From positions 682,001-746,000 of the forward strand of contig NZ_BDME01000001.1 in assembly GCF_002335445.1 (NCBI RefSeq): a stretch of 64,000 nt of DNA, in the 5' to 3' direction. The translations under genes and the position numbers were made by a program. Position 1 is the first letter of the stretch; each line of letters opens with the position of its first letter. The notes under the pieces are model-generated. The model did no database searches. It saw only the letters and a program-made list of their open reading frames with translations, and had not been told where the DNA came from. This DNA is from Lebetimonas natsushimae (GTDB lineage: Bacteria > Campylobacterota > Campylobacteria > Campylobacterales > Nautiliaceae). Shown piece by piece: positions 8,682-17,239 of this stretch.

Positions 8682-10055
8682 GTGGATATCAGGCATATTT
8701 TCAGGGAATATGACATAAGAGGAATTTTTGAGAAGGATTTAAACGAAAAAGTTGTTAAATTAATCGGATATTTTTTAGGGGAAAAAATAAAAGGTGAATA
8801 TGTATTGGTAAGTTTTGATGCAAGGACTCACTCTCCAATTCTTAAAGACTGGCTGGTTAGCGGACTTAACAAAGCTGGTAAAAAAGTAATAAATGCTGGA
8901 ATGCTTCCGACCGGAGTTAATTATTTTGGAAATTTTGTGCCTTTATGTCTTGAAGGCAAAGGAAAAGTAAATGTAGGTGGAAGTGTTCAAATAACCGGTT
9001 CGCACAATCCTCCTGAATACAACGGATTTAAAATAACTATTGATAAAAAACCTTTTTTTGGAAAAGATATTTATTCTCTTGGAGATGAAATTATTAAAAA
9101 TATTGATTTGGAAATTGAAAATAATACTGAAGCAATTGAATATAATTTAAAAGAAGATTATGTAAATTATATTGTAAATCAGTTTTCTCATCTTAAAAAT
9201 ATGGAATTAAATGCAGTGTTTGATTGTGGAAACGGGGTTGCCGGGGTAGTTCTTAAGGATATTTTAGAAAAACTTAAAATTCAAAATTACGAAATTTTAT
9301 TTGAAGAGCCGGACGGAACATTTCCAAACCATCATCCAGACCCTACTATTGAAAAGAATTTAAAATGGGTGAGTGTTGCTATTAAAAACGGAAGGGATTA
9401 CGGTTTCGCTTATGACGGGGATGCTGACAGAATTGCATTTTTGGATAAAAAATATAACTATAAAGGTGATATTTTACTTTACTTTTTTGCAAAAAATATG
9501 AAAAATCCTTGTGTTATAAGCGAAGTAAAAGCTTCTCAGATTGTTTATGATGCAATAGATAAATTTGGAAAAGCCATAATGTATAAAACAGGACACAGCA
9601 ACCTAAAAACTCTTCTTTATGAGAAAAACTGTGATATGGCGGCGGAAGTCAGCGGGCATATTTTCTTTAACGACAGATACTTCGGGGTGGATGATGCAAT
9701 TTATGTAACGTTTAGAATAATGGAACTTATTGATAAAGGCTTTGATTTTGCGGGAGAATATGAAAAATTGCCAAAAGTTTATAATACAGATGAAATAAAA
9801 ATAAAAACAACAGAAGATAAAAAATTTAGAATCATTGAAAATATTAAAAAATATTTAGAAGAAAATAAAGGTAAACTAAATATAAAAAAAATAATTGATA
9901 TTGACGGCGTGAGAGTTGTTTTTGAAAACGGATGGGGGCTAGTGAGAGCCAGTAACACTACTCCTGTGCTTGTTACAAGATTTGAAGCAAATTCTAAAGA
10001 AGCATTGGAAAAAATAGAAAAGACAATGAAAGAAATAATTAATAAATTTCTATAA
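8682..10055 (+). CDS. Phosphomannomutase/phosphoglucomutase
   Basis: This 457-residue alpha-D-phosphohexomutase has all four domains. The phosphoserine loop TGSHNPPEYNGFK has the catalytic Ser near residue 107. The metal loop DGDADR lies in domain II, SGHIFF is the sugar-specificity loop, and VRASNTTPVL is the C-terminal phosphate-binding loop. It interconverts hexose 6- and 1-phosphates, connecting the glucokinase product to nucleotide-sugar and glycogen synthesis as well as to cell-surface mannose sugars. The GTG start is supported by AAGGAG six bases upstream. Whether it prefers glucose or mannose phosphates cannot be told from sequence. Confidence 0.9.
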   Translation: MDIRHIFREYDIRGIFEKDLNEKVVKLIGYFLGEKIKGEYVLVSFDARTHSPILKDWLVSGLNKAGKKVINAGMLPTGVNYFGNFVPLCLEGKGKVNVGGSVQITGSHNPPEYNGFKITIDKKPFFGKDIYSLGDEIIKNIDLEIENNTEAIEYNLKEDYVNYIVNQFSHLKNMELNAVFDCGNGVAGVVLKDILEKLKIQNYEILFEEPDGTFPNHHPDPTIEKNLKWVSVAIKNGRDYGFAYDGDADRIAFLDKKYNYKGDILLYFFAKNMKNPCVISEVKASQIVYDAIDKFGKAIMYKTGHSNLKTLLYEKNCDMAAEVSGHIFFNDRYFGVDDAIYVTFRIMELIDKGFDFAGEYEKLPKVYNTDEIKIKTTEDKKFRIIENIKKYLEENKGKLNIKKIIDIDGVRVVFENGWGLVRASNTTPVLVTRFEANSKEALEKIEKTMKEIINKFL

Positions 10056-10058
10056 TGA

Positions 10059-10064
10059 TATAAT
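10059..10064 (+). promoter_or_regulatory. -10 box for purH
   Basis: A TATAAT box (GATATAATTT context) sits 20 bases before the purH ATG, and another copy is at 10051-10056, overlapping the end of the preceding gene. AAAGGAAG before the start is the ribosome binding site. Confidence 0.5.
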
Positions 10065-10084
10065 TTCAAAAAAAAAGGAAGTTA

Positions 10085-11599
10085 ATGAGAGCATTACTCA
10101 GCGTATCTGATAAAACTGGAATTGTGGATTTTGCAAAAAACCTTGAAAATCTTGGATTTGAAATAATTTCAACCGGCGGGACAAGAAGAGTTTTGGAAGA
10201 AAATGGAATTAAAGTTATTGATATAAGTGAAATTACAAAATTTCCTGAATGTTTTGGTGGAAGGGTTAAAACTTTAAATCCTTATGTGCATGGAGGAATA
10301 CTATATAGAAGCGGGATAGATGATGAAGAGGCTAAAAAACTTGGGATTGAAAGAATTGATTTAGTATGCGTTAATCTTTATCCATTTAAAGAGACAATTG
10401 AAAGAACTGACGATTTTGATGAGATAATTGAAAATATTGATATCGGCGGTCCTACAATGGTTAGAAGTGCGGCTAAAAACTTTAAAGATGTAATTATTGT
10501 AACCGACCCAAATGATTATGACAAAGTAATTGACGCACTTAAAAACAATAAAAACACTCTTGAATTCAGACGTGAACTTATGATTAAGGCTTTTGAACAT
10601 ACTGCAGCATATGACAGTATGATTGCAAATTATATGAATGAAAGATTTAACGGCGGATTTGGAGATAAAAGATTTATAGTAGGGAAAAAAGTATTTAATA
10701 CCCGTTATGGGGAAAATCCTCATCAAAGAGGTGCGTTATATGAATTTGAAGATTTTTACAATAATTTAAATATTTTAAAGGGTGAGCCGAGTTTTAACAA
10801 CTTAACTGATATAAACGGGGCTGTAAAAATCGCCGTTTCTCTTGGAGAAGGTGCAATAAGTATTATTAAACACGCAAATCCTTGCGGTGCTGCAAAAAAA
10901 GATGATTTAGTTACAACCTGGCAAAAAGCGCTTGAATGTGACCCGATTAGTGCATACGGGGGAGTGGTAGCAGTTAACGGAATTGTTGATAAAGAGTTGG
11001 CAGAGGAGATTAATAAAATTTTTGTTGAGGTTTTAATTGCTGGAAAAATTACTGATGAAGCGGTGAAAGTATTTGAGAAGAAAAAAAGAATTAAATTATT
11101 TGATTTAGGAAAACCTCATTTGGAAATTCCAGGTGATGTTTGGGATTTTAAACATATTGAGGGCGGATTTGTATTCCAAGATGCCGACAGGGTGGAAGAT
11201 GATGAAGTTGCAAATGCTAAATGTGTAACTGAAAAATGTATTGATGATAAAAGAGATTTGGAAATGGCCTGGAAAATAGCGGCTTTAACTAAATCAAACT
11301 GTGTTGTATTTGTAAAAGATTCTCAAATGGTGGCAATCGGTATGGGAATGACAAGCAGGGTTGATGCAACCCGTTGTGCGGTTGAAAAAGCTAAATCATT
11401 GGGACTAAATATTGAAGGGGCATCACTTGCAAGCGAAGCATTTTTTCCGTTTAGAGACAGCGTGGATTATGCCGCAAGTGTCGGAGTTAAAGCAATAATT
11501 CAACCTGGCGGAAGTATCAGGGATGATGAAGTAATAGAAGCGGCAAATGAACACGGCATCGCAATGTATTTTACAGGAAAAAGACACTTTTTACATTAA
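10085..11599 (+). CDS. purH: Bifunctional AICAR formyltransferase / IMP cyclohydrolase
   Basis: The 504-residue product carries out the last two steps of purine synthesis (AICAR to FAICAR to IMP). The N-terminal IMP cyclohydrolase domain (about 1-190) begins [12 protein letters not shown] and contains [14 protein letters not shown] and [14 protein letters not shown]. The C-terminal transformylase domain contains [18 protein letters not shown] and the final DAFFPFRD-like segment ([14 protein letters not shown]) with [12 protein letters not shown]. All are hallmark PurH segments and the length is normal. It is probably monocistronic: it has its own -10 box, and a strong hairpin follows the stop. 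Confidence 0.97.
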   Translation: MRALLSVSDKTGIVDFAKNLENLGFEIISTGGTRRVLEENGIKVIDISEITKFPECFGGRVKTLNPYVHGGILYRSGIDDEEAKKLGIERIDLVCVNLYPFKETIERTDDFDEIIENIDIGGPTMVRSAAKNFKDVIIVTDPNDYDKVIDALKNNKNTLEFRRELMIKAFEHTAAYDSMIANYMNERFNGGFGDKRFIVGKKVFNTRYGENPHQRGALYEFEDFYNNLNILKGEPSFNNLTDINGAVKIAVSLGEGAISIIKHANPCGAAKKDDLVTTWQKALECDPISAYGGVVAVNGIVDKELAEEINKIFVEVLIAGKITDEAVKVFEKKKRIKLFDLGKPHLEIPGDVWDFKHIEGGFVFQDADRVEDDEVANAKCVTEKCIDDKRDLEMAWKIAALTKSNCVVFVKDSQMVAIGMGMTSRVDATRCAVEKAKSLGLNIEGASLASEAFFPFRDSVDYAASVGVKAIIQPGGSIRDDEVIEAANEHGIAMYFTGKRHFLH

Positions 11600-11605
11600 T
11601 AAATT

Positions 11606-11629
11606 AAAAGCAACTTTTTTGTTGCTTTT
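11606..11629 (+). terminator. Bidirectional Rho-independent terminator between purH and the YeiH-type gene
   Basis: A perfect nine-base inverted repeat (AAAAGCAAC / GTTGCTTTT) surrounds a six-T loop. A and T runs on the flanks make it able to work in both directions. It begins seven bases after the purH stop and overlaps the last codon of the convergent transporter gene. Confidence 0.8.
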
Positions 11630-12656
11630 ATAAGTTTATACTGATTTTTGTTATAAAATATCCGCCAATTAAAAGCCAGATAAATAAAATTCCCGCTAAA
11701 TAGATTGGTTTTAATCCCACACCTTTAAATTTATTTATATTTGTCTCCATTCCCAAAGCCGTCATTGCCATAGTCAGGGCAAATGTATCAAGTGTATTTA
11801 TTGTATTTACAATTTTTAATGGAAGTAAATTTAGTGAATTGAATCCGGCTACTACAATAAACCATATGGCAAACCAGGGAATTGCAATTTTTGTTTTTTT
11901 ATTAGAAATTTTGTTTTTTGCTGTTTTTGCGAGAAAAATTCCTAAAATGATTAAAAAAGGCGAAATCAGCATAACCCTTATCATTTTAACAATAACAGCC
12001 TCTTTTGCAACTTCAGCTGAAATGGCACTTCCGGCACCTACCACATGGGCCACTTCGTGGATTGTTGAACCTATATATATTCCCATCTCTTTTGGAGTAA
12101 AATCTAAAATTCCGCTTTTGTAAAGAATCGGGTATAAAAACATAGCTGTTGTTCCAAAAATTACTACAGTAGCCACTGCTATTGCACTTTTATAAGCTTC
12201 CGCCTTTACAACCGGTTCAGTTGCCAAAACTGCTGCGGCACCGCATATTGAACTTCCGGCACTTGTTAAAATTGTTGTGTCCCTGTCAAGCTTTAATATT
12301 TTAGTACCTATAATATATCCTATAATAAATGTAAAAGTTACAATCATTGTTGAAGCAAAAATTCCGGGAATTCCTACTGCTGCTATATTTTGAAAAGTAA
12401 TTCTGAATCCGTAAAATATGATAGCACCCCTAAGAAGGGTTTTAGTGGAAAATATAATTCCGGGGTTCCATTCTTCCGGCAGGTGACCTCTCAGGGTGTT
12501 TGCATAAAAAGCTCCTATTATAATACCGATAATCAGAGGAGATAACCCTAATTTTTTAAAAAAACTAAAACTTGCAATATACCAAGCTGCAGTTGCAAAC
12601 AAAGCAACAAATAAAATCCCGTTTAATGTATGTGGAAGCTGTTCTTTTTTAAACAT
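11628..12656 (-). CDS. YeiH/UPF0324 family membrane transporter (putative sulfate/sulfonate exporter family)
   Basis: This is a 342-residue membrane protein with about ten hydrophobic segments. It has the conserved elements of the YeiH (UPF0324) family: GIIIGAFYANT near the N-terminus, a central SAGSSICGAAAVLATEPVV segment, and GSTIHEVAHVVGAG. Members are described as putative sulfate or sulfonate exporters, and the substrate is largely unproven. It is divergent from a LysR-type gene, the common arrangement for YeiH and its regulator YeiE, which suggests the regulator controls it. The end overlaps the bidirectional terminator. Confidence 0.8.
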   Translation of the reverse strand: MFKKEQLPHTLNGILFVALFATAAWYIASFSFFKKLGLSPLIIGIIIGAFYANTLRGHLPEEWNPGIIFSTKTLLRGAIIFYGFRITFQNIAAVGIPGIFASTMIVTFTFIIGYIIGTKILKLDRDTTILTSAGSSICGAAAVLATEPVVKAEAYKSAIAVATVVIFGTTAMFLYPILYKSGILDFTPKEMGIYIGSTIHEVAHVVGAGSAISAEVAKEAVIVKMIRVMLISPFLIILGIFLAKTAKNKISNKKTKIAIPWFAIWFIVVAGFNSLNLLPLKIVNTINTLDTFALTMAMTALGMETNINKFKGVGLKPIYLAGILFIWLLIGGYFITKISINL

Positions 12657-12691
12657 ATTCTCTCCTTTTTTTGTGGCATTATATTTATAAA

Positions 12692-12714
12692 TTTTTAATT
12701 TAAAAAATTAAAAA
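12692..12714. promoter_or_regulatory. Candidate LysR-type operator (inverted repeat)
   Basis: TTTTTAATTT and AAATTAAAAA form a perfect ten-base inverted repeat with a three-base spacer, in the middle of the 95-base divergent gap between the transporter and LysR genes. The position fits an autoregulatory LysR site. The sequence is all A/T in an AT-rich genome, so chance is a real alternative. Confidence 0.35.
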
Positions 12715-12751
12715 AATTTGTTAAAATAATTAAAAAAATTAATGGATTTAA

Positions 12752-13618
12752 ATGACTCTTAAAGAACTTCAGATATTTTATAAATTAAGTAAATTAAATT
12801 CTCCAAGCATTGTGGCAAAAAAGTTGAATCTCTCTCAGGGAGCGGTTTCGCTTGCTCTTAAATCTTTGGAAAAGGATTTGGGGGTAAAACTGTTTGATAG
12901 GATAGGAAAAAAACTTGTTTTAAATGAATACGGAAGAATTTTTAAAGCAAAAACATATAACAATTATTTAGAACTGATGGATGCCAGGAATTTGTTTAAA
13001 GAAAACAGATTAATGGGGGAGCTGCAAATATTAGCGAGTAAAACGATAGGAAGTTTTATATTGCCGAATATAATTTTTGAATTTAAACAAAAATATCCTG
13101 ATATAAAAGTAGTTAAACAGAATGAAAATTCAGAATATATTGTAAATTCAATAATGAATGGGAAAATTGATTTTGGTTTCATTGAAAGTGAGATTGAGAA
13201 AAATGAAATTGTCAAAGAAAAAATAGGGGAAGATAAATTAATTATTGTAAGCAGTGATAATAATTTGAAGAAAAAGTATTTTATAGATGAACTTTTTAAT
13301 AAAAAATGGATTTTAAGAGAAACTGGTTCCGGGACGAGAGAGATGTTTTTAAATGCAATAAAAGGGATAGATTTGCCTATTTCTTATGAGACAAATTCTA
13401 TAAGTGAAATAAAGATTCTTTTGAAAAATCCTGACACTATTACATGTATTTCCGAATATGCTGTAAAAGATGAGCTTAAAAAAAAGGAATTATTTGAAAT
13501 TGAAGTTAAAAATTTATATTTAAAAAGGAATCTTTATCTTGTTTATCACAAAAATAAAATAAAAACTAAAATTTTTGAAAAATTCACTGAATTTGTAAAA
13601 AAGAAATTAGATAATTAA
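12752..13618 (+). CDS. LysR-family transcriptional regulator
   Basis: This 288-residue protein has an N-terminal winged helix-turn-helix (residues 1-60: LKELQIFYKLSKLNS, VAKKLNLSQGAVSLALKSLEKDLGVKLFDR) and a C-terminal periplasmic-binding-like effector domain with the typical ETGSGTREMF segment. It is transcribed away from the YeiH-type transporter, as YeiE is from YeiH, so it likely controls that gene and itself. An earlier ATG at 12742 gives only six codons in another frame and is ignored. The 3' end overlaps the convergent DUF3137 gene by 12 bases. Confidence 0.9.
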   Translation: MTLKELQIFYKLSKLNSPSIVAKKLNLSQGAVSLALKSLEKDLGVKLFDRIGKKLVLNEYGRIFKAKTYNNYLELMDARNLFKENRLMGELQILASKTIGSFILPNIIFEFKQKYPDIKVVKQNENSEYIVNSIMNGKIDFGFIESEIEKNEIVKEKIGEDKLIIVSSDNNLKKKYFIDELFNKKWILRETGSGTREMFLNAIKGIDLPISYETNSISEIKILLKNPDTITCISEYAVKDELKKKELFEIEVKNLYLKRNLYLVYHKNKIKTKIFEKFTEFVKKKLDN

Positions 13619-14446
13619 ATTTTTATTATCAAAATATTTGTGAAGCTCTAAAAAGTAAATATAAAAATTTTCTGCTTTTATTAAATTTTTTTTATTAAAA
13701 TCTAATATGTTTACAGGCTTAGGAGAGATATTTGCAAATGAGAGTATACATAAATTATTTTGAATGAACATTTTAAACGGACCTATATCATTATAAATTT
13801 TTATTAAATTATCCATAAAATTATGATTAAAAATCATCCTGCCTTCAATCTGATCTGGTCCGTAAACATCAAAAATCTGTTCAAATTCGGGATAGTCCAG
13901 TTTAATTCTTTCATCATCATAAAAAATAGGCAAAATATCGCTTAAATGAAAAGTATTTGGAGTTAATAAATAGCGGTTTTTTGCATTGTAAAAAAATTTA
14001 CATACATAAATTGTTCCTGAAAATACTGTTTTTTCTGTTTTTTTAATATTTCCGTCATCATCTTTTTCTTCTATTTCTTTCGTAGTCTCAACATAAGAAA
14101 ATTCGTAATTTTCTCCTTTTGTATAATCCCATCCGTCATATTTATCATAATCCGTATTTTCAATTAATGAATAATAGGCTTTGTCAATAACTTTTTTTGG
14201 AAAATAAACTGCCTTATGTTTTTTTGCAATATTTTTAAAAATGTAATCTAAAAATTCATCAAAATTTTTTCTGATTATTATTATATTTATTATTAAAAAT
14301 AAATCTATAATACCTATAACCATAAAGAAAAATATATTATTTAAGTTGTATTTTTCAAATATCAAAAACATAGCAAAATTAAAAATTATAAAAAAAGAAA
14401 AAAATAAAAAAAATCTGAATTTTAAAAGTTTTAATTCTTCTATCAA
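13607..14446 (-). CDS. DUF3137-like membrane protein
   Basis: The 279-residue protein begins with two hydrophobic helices (about residues 10-32 and 38-58). A soluble region follows with FSGTIYVCKF and the segment FDVYGPDQIEGRMIFNHNFM. This matches the pattern of DUF3137 proteins, whose genes often sit beside lemA. Its start overlaps the end of the upstream lemA gene by four bases (ATGA), so the two are translationally coupled. The biochemical role is unknown; an envelope-associated complex with LemA is inferred from linkage only. It overlaps lysR tail to tail. Confidence 0.6.
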   Translation of the reverse strand: MIEELKLLKFRFFLFFSFFIIFNFAMFLIFEKYNLNNIFFFMVIGIIDLFLIINIIIIRKNFDEFLDYIFKNIAKKHKAVYFPKKVIDKAYYSLIENTDYDKYDGWDYTKGENYEFSYVETTKEIEEKDDDGNIKKTEKTVFSGTIYVCKFFYNAKNRYLLTPNTFHLSDILPIFYDDERIKLDYPEFEQIFDVYGPDQIEGRMIFNHNFMDNLIKIYNDIGPFKMFIQNNLCILSFANISPKPVNILDFNKKNLIKAENFYIYFLELHKYFDNKNLII

Positions 14447-14994
14447 AATTCAACTTTTATATTTTCTTTTTGATTTTCAGGAATTTCAAATACCTCTTTT
14501 TTTGTTAAATGCATTATTGATGCAATTATATTTGTCGGAAACATTTCTATTGCATTATTATAATCGGTTACAGCCTGGTTATATGCCCTTCTTGCAGCTG
14601 CAATTTCACTTTCAATCATTGTTAATGTGTCCTGAAGCTGTAAAAAATTTTGATTTGCTTTAAGTTCCGGATAATTTTCCACATTTACTAAAATCTTATC
14701 AAGAAGTGAGCTTATTTTATTTTCCATTTCAGCTTTTTGCTCTAAATTTTGAGTTTTCATTGCTTCGCTTCTAAGACGCGTAATTTCTTCTAAAACCTCT
14801 TTTTCGTGTTTCATGTAACCTTTTACACTCTCAACTAAATTTGGAATTAGGTTATATCTTTTTTTAAGAAGTGCGTTTATACTTCCTTCAACGTTCTCTA
14901 TTTGATTTTTTCTTGCAATTAGTGAATTATACATCAGAATTATTAGTATAATTACAAAAACTACAATTCCAATTATCATATAAGCTTGATTCAT
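14443..14994 (-). CDS. lemA: LemA family protein
   Basis: This 183-residue protein has one N-terminal membrane helix (about residues 5-24), then the family-typical YNSLIARKNQIENVEGSI, LKKRYNLIPNLVESVKGYMKHEKEVLEEIT and a later ARRAYNQAVTDYNNAIEMFP. The rest is mainly helical. LemA proteins are widespread; despite the name (from a Listeria epitope) their molecular role remains unclear. It is the first gene of a two-gene operon with the DUF3137-like gene. Confidence 0.9.
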   Translation of the reverse strand: MNQAYMIIGIVVFVIILIILMYNSLIARKNQIENVEGSINALLKKRYNLIPNLVESVKGYMKHEKEVLEEITRLRSEAMKTQNLEQKAEMENKISSLLDKILVNVENYPELKANQNFLQLQDTLTMIESEIAAARRAYNQAVTDYNNAIEMFPTNIIASIMHLTKKEVFEIPENQKENIKVEF

Positions 14995-15085
14995 CTTTTC
15001 CCTTTTTTTAAAAATTATAGCAAATTTAACAATATTGTTTTTTTTAGAAAATTATTTTGGAATTTTTGAATTTTAACGATACAGA

Positions 15086-15128
15086 AATAAAATTTTCAAG
15101 AATTAGATTTTTTTAAAATTCTTGAAAA
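15086..15128 (-). terminator. Rho-independent terminator of the radical SAM gene
   Basis: A perfect 12-base inverted repeat occupies 15093-15104 and 15117-15128 (TTTTCAAGAATT / AATTCTTGAAAA) with a 12-base loop. On the minus strand it is followed by a T-rich run. The right arm and loop lie inside the last codons and stop of the radical SAM gene, so the hairpin is partly coding. Confidence 0.65.
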
Positions 15129-16055
15129 ATAGTAATGCTTATTATAAAAAGTTTTTTTTATTAGTTGTTTTTTTATAAGGTTTTCAACATCTTTCCATGA
15201 AGCATTGGATTTTTGTAAAAATTTTTCAAGAGCGTCTTCTCTTATAGGATGGACTGAAGTAATAGCAAGCAAATCTTTTTCAAAATCATTTGTATAAGTA
15301 AAATTATTGCCTTCGTATTGAACCAAAAGTTCGGTATTTAACCCGTAACTATTAAAAATCAAGTAAGCTCTGTTTATATCTTCATCATCTGGAATTTGGA
15401 TATTATTCTCAGCAGGCGGTCGGATGGGAATTGAAATATAAGCTTTATTAGGATTTAGAGTTTTTATAAATTCGGCTGTTTTTTTAAGTGATTCTTCATC
15501 GTCATTTATGTTTTTTACAAGCATTGTTTCGGTATTTAATAACCCTTTGTATTTTTTTGAAAAATCAATGTATCCTTTTTTAATATCTTCAAAATTTAGT
15601 TTTCCATGAGGTCTATCTATCTTTTTCCAGACAGATTTAACAGCTGAGTCTACTTTTAAACTGATCCACTCAAATTGCATTAAATCGTTTTGCACATCTT
15701 CCCTGTACATTAAAGAGCCGTTGGTTATTATTGCAAGTTTAATGTTAAATTCTTTTAAAAGATTTGCTTCTTTTGCCAAATTTATATCCAAAGTTGATTC
15801 TCCATCCGGAACAAACGCAACATAATCGATTTTTTCGTTTTTTTCTTTTAAAGAAGAAATTCTTTTTTTTGCGCTTAAATAAATATCTTCCGGATTATAA
15901 AAAGATTTTCTTTCAATACTCATTTTTAAAGTGTTTCCGAGTTGGCAGTAAATACAGGCGTATGAACATACTTTTGCCGGAATATTGTTTATTCCGAGGC
16001 TTCTTCCGAGTCTTCTTGAAGGAACTGGTCCGTAAGTTAGTTTATCTATATCCAT
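15096..16055 (-). CDS. Radical SAM protein (uncharacterised, GPVPSRRLGRSLG type)
   Basis: This 319-residue protein begins YGPVPSRRLGRSLGINNIP, followed by the iron-sulfur motif CSYACIYC (Cys-x3-Cys-x2-Cys, near residues 29-36), so it binds a 4Fe-4S cluster and S-adenosylmethionine. DGESTLD and ITNGSL follow as typical barrel elements. The C-terminal 80 residues look like a small winged helix (HPIREDALEKFLQ). The family is common in anaerobes and methanogens and has no firm reaction. It appears monocistronic and ends in the hairpin noted at 15086-15128. Confidence 0.85.
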   Translation of the reverse strand: MDIDKLTYGPVPSRRLGRSLGINNIPAKVCSYACIYCQLGNTLKMSIERKSFYNPEDIYLSAKKRISSLKEKNEKIDYVAFVPDGESTLDINLAKEANLLKEFNIKLAIITNGSLMYREDVQNDLMQFEWISLKVDSAVKSVWKKIDRPHGKLNFEDIKKGYIDFSKKYKGLLNTETMLVKNINDDEESLKKTAEFIKTLNPNKAYISIPIRPPAENNIQIPDDEDINRAYLIFNSYGLNTELLVQYEGNNFTYTNDFEKDLLAITSVHPIREDALEKFLQKSNASWKDVENLIKKQLIKKTFYNKHYYFSRILKKSNS

Positions 16056-16109
16056 TTTTTTGCCTTATAATTTTTGATGGTTAATTATATCACACAGTAA
16101 TTAACATAG

Positions 16110-16115
16110 TATAAT
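16110..16115 (+). promoter_or_regulatory. -10 box for the hemerythrin-like gene
   Basis: TATAAT (AGTATAATTC context) lies 28 bases before the ATG at 16143; AAAGGGAA just before the start serves as ribosome binding site. Confidence 0.5.
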
Positions 16116-16142
16116 TCTGAAACTCAAATTTAAAGGGAATTT

Positions 16143-16574
16143 ATGTTACAGCCGATAATAGACCATCAAAAAGAGGTTAAAGAAATTTATAAAAAAATGA
16201 AATTTTTAAGGGATAATTTTAATATGCAAAACCCGGATGCTTTTTATGAAGAACTTTTGGATCTCATTAAAGAAATAAGAAAAGAATTGGATTATCATTT
16301 TAATCTGCAGTTTTATTCAGTAACAAATGAAAAAGCTAAAAAATTTGTTATGGAAAATAAACTGGTCAGGGATATGCTTTTTAGAATGCTTGATTTCATT
16401 AAAGCAAAATGCGTTGAAAAATCTATGGATGCATTTTTGAAATTTGATGATTTTGAAGAGATTTTAAGGGCTTATTTTAAAAAAGAAAAAGGGCTTTTTA
16501 TTCAGGAATTGAAATCTGTTTTGAATGAAGAGGAATTAAAAGAGATTGAAGAAAATTTGCAAAAATTGATTTAA
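16143..16574 (+). CDS. Hemerythrin-like helical protein with an incomplete iron-ligand set
   Basis: This is a 143-residue all-helical protein. Its layout follows the HHE/hemerythrin four-helix bundle: IIDHQKEVKEI (His8) in helix A, ELDYHFNLQF (His52) in helix B, a third helix near residue 70-85, and LRAYFKKEKGLFIQELKSVLNEEEL, which mimics the closing HxxxExxLFP region followed by LSxEEL. The third helix has no His (MENKLV) and the fourth has Tyr where His is expected, so binding of a full di-iron centre is doubtful. The family call comes from pattern only. It may be a structural or regulatory derivative. Confidence 0.45.
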   Translation: MLQPIIDHQKEVKEIYKKMKFLRDNFNMQNPDAFYEELLDLIKEIRKELDYHFNLQFYSVTNEKAKKFVMENKLVRDMLFRMLDFIKAKCVEKSMDAFLKFDDFEEILRAYFKKEKGLFIQELKSVLNEEELKEIEENLQKLI

Positions 16575-16604
16575 TATGATAAATTAAGCCAAAAAGGAGT
16601 TAGA

Positions 16605-16868
16605 ATGGATTTTTTTGATGAGAATAAATCACCAAAAGACAAATTTTTTGAAATTGTTTTTAATGCAAACAGAAATTTGGTAATAGAAGAACTTGAAGAA
16701 TTAATTAAAAGAATGGCGGCACTTGAAATACTGGCTGAAGAGTGTTTTGGTGATGAGGTAGATCAAAAAATAAATGAAATTATTTTTAATAAATTAGACG
16801 AACTTGAAGAAACGGAAACTGATTTATATATAGATACAATGGCTAAAATTCTTACAAAAAATGAATAA
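16605..16868 (+). CDS. Small acidic protein of unknown function
   Basis: This 87-residue, highly acidic protein is predicted to be helical, with many Glu and Asp residues and a single Cys. No membrane segment or known domain is recognised. AAAAGGAG precedes the ATG, which supports real translation. It overlaps the following secreted-protein gene by 8 bases and shares an operon with it and probably with the polyprenyl synthase. Confidence 0.6.
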   Translation: MDFFDENKSPKDKFFEIVFNANRNLVIEELEELIKRMAALEILAEECFGDEVDQKINEIIFNKLDELEETETDLYIDTMAKILTKNE

Positions 16869-17238
16869 ATTTTTTTTGTTTTTCCTGCCTTTTTTGCTTC
16901 TTGCAGTACCGATTAGATTTCCTTATACCGTTAAACTAAAAAAAGATGAGCTTTTTAAAATGGATGTTTATTATTTAAACAGGGTTTATCCGTTTGAAAT
17001 GAGAAGGACTCTTTTTATTAATGATGTAATTACCGTGCTTTATAAGTATGATAATTTTCCAAGGCAGGTGGAACTTCAAAAAAAGTTTTCACAGGACGCA
17101 TTTAAAGTGCCTGTTGCTTTAATTCCTGAAAATTATCCTTATTTTTATATTAAATTTGATGATTTTAATGGTAAAATTGCAACATTCACAATATATTTGT
17201 TTAACGGTAAAAAAGTAAGAGCCAATTTAAAGGAATAA
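16861..17238 (+). CDS. Small exported protein of unknown function
   Basis: The 125-residue product starts with a hydrophobic signal-like segment (MNKFFLFFLPFLLLAVP) and continues as a basic, beta-rich, cysteine-free domain with many aromatic residues. It is probably periplasmic. It lies between an acidic small protein (8-base overlap) and the polyprenyl synthase gene, which starts one base after its stop. I do not recognise the family. Confidence 0.6.
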   Translation: MNKFFLFFLPFLLLAVPIRFPYTVKLKKDELFKMDVYYLNRVYPFEMRRTLFINDVITVLYKYDNFPRQVELQKKFSQDAFKVPVALIPENYPYFYIKFDDFNGKIATFTIYLFNGKKVRANLKE

Positions 17239-17239
17239 A

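Noticed and set aside
13610-13630. GATAAT / ATTATC hairpin at the lysR/DUF3137 junction
   Set aside because: Only six base pairs, all but one A/T, with a loop of nine; too weak to call.
14346-14663. Plus-strand frame across the DUF3137/lemA junction
   Set aside because: It covers two genes on the opposite strand whose products match known families; no ribosome binding site or conserved motif.
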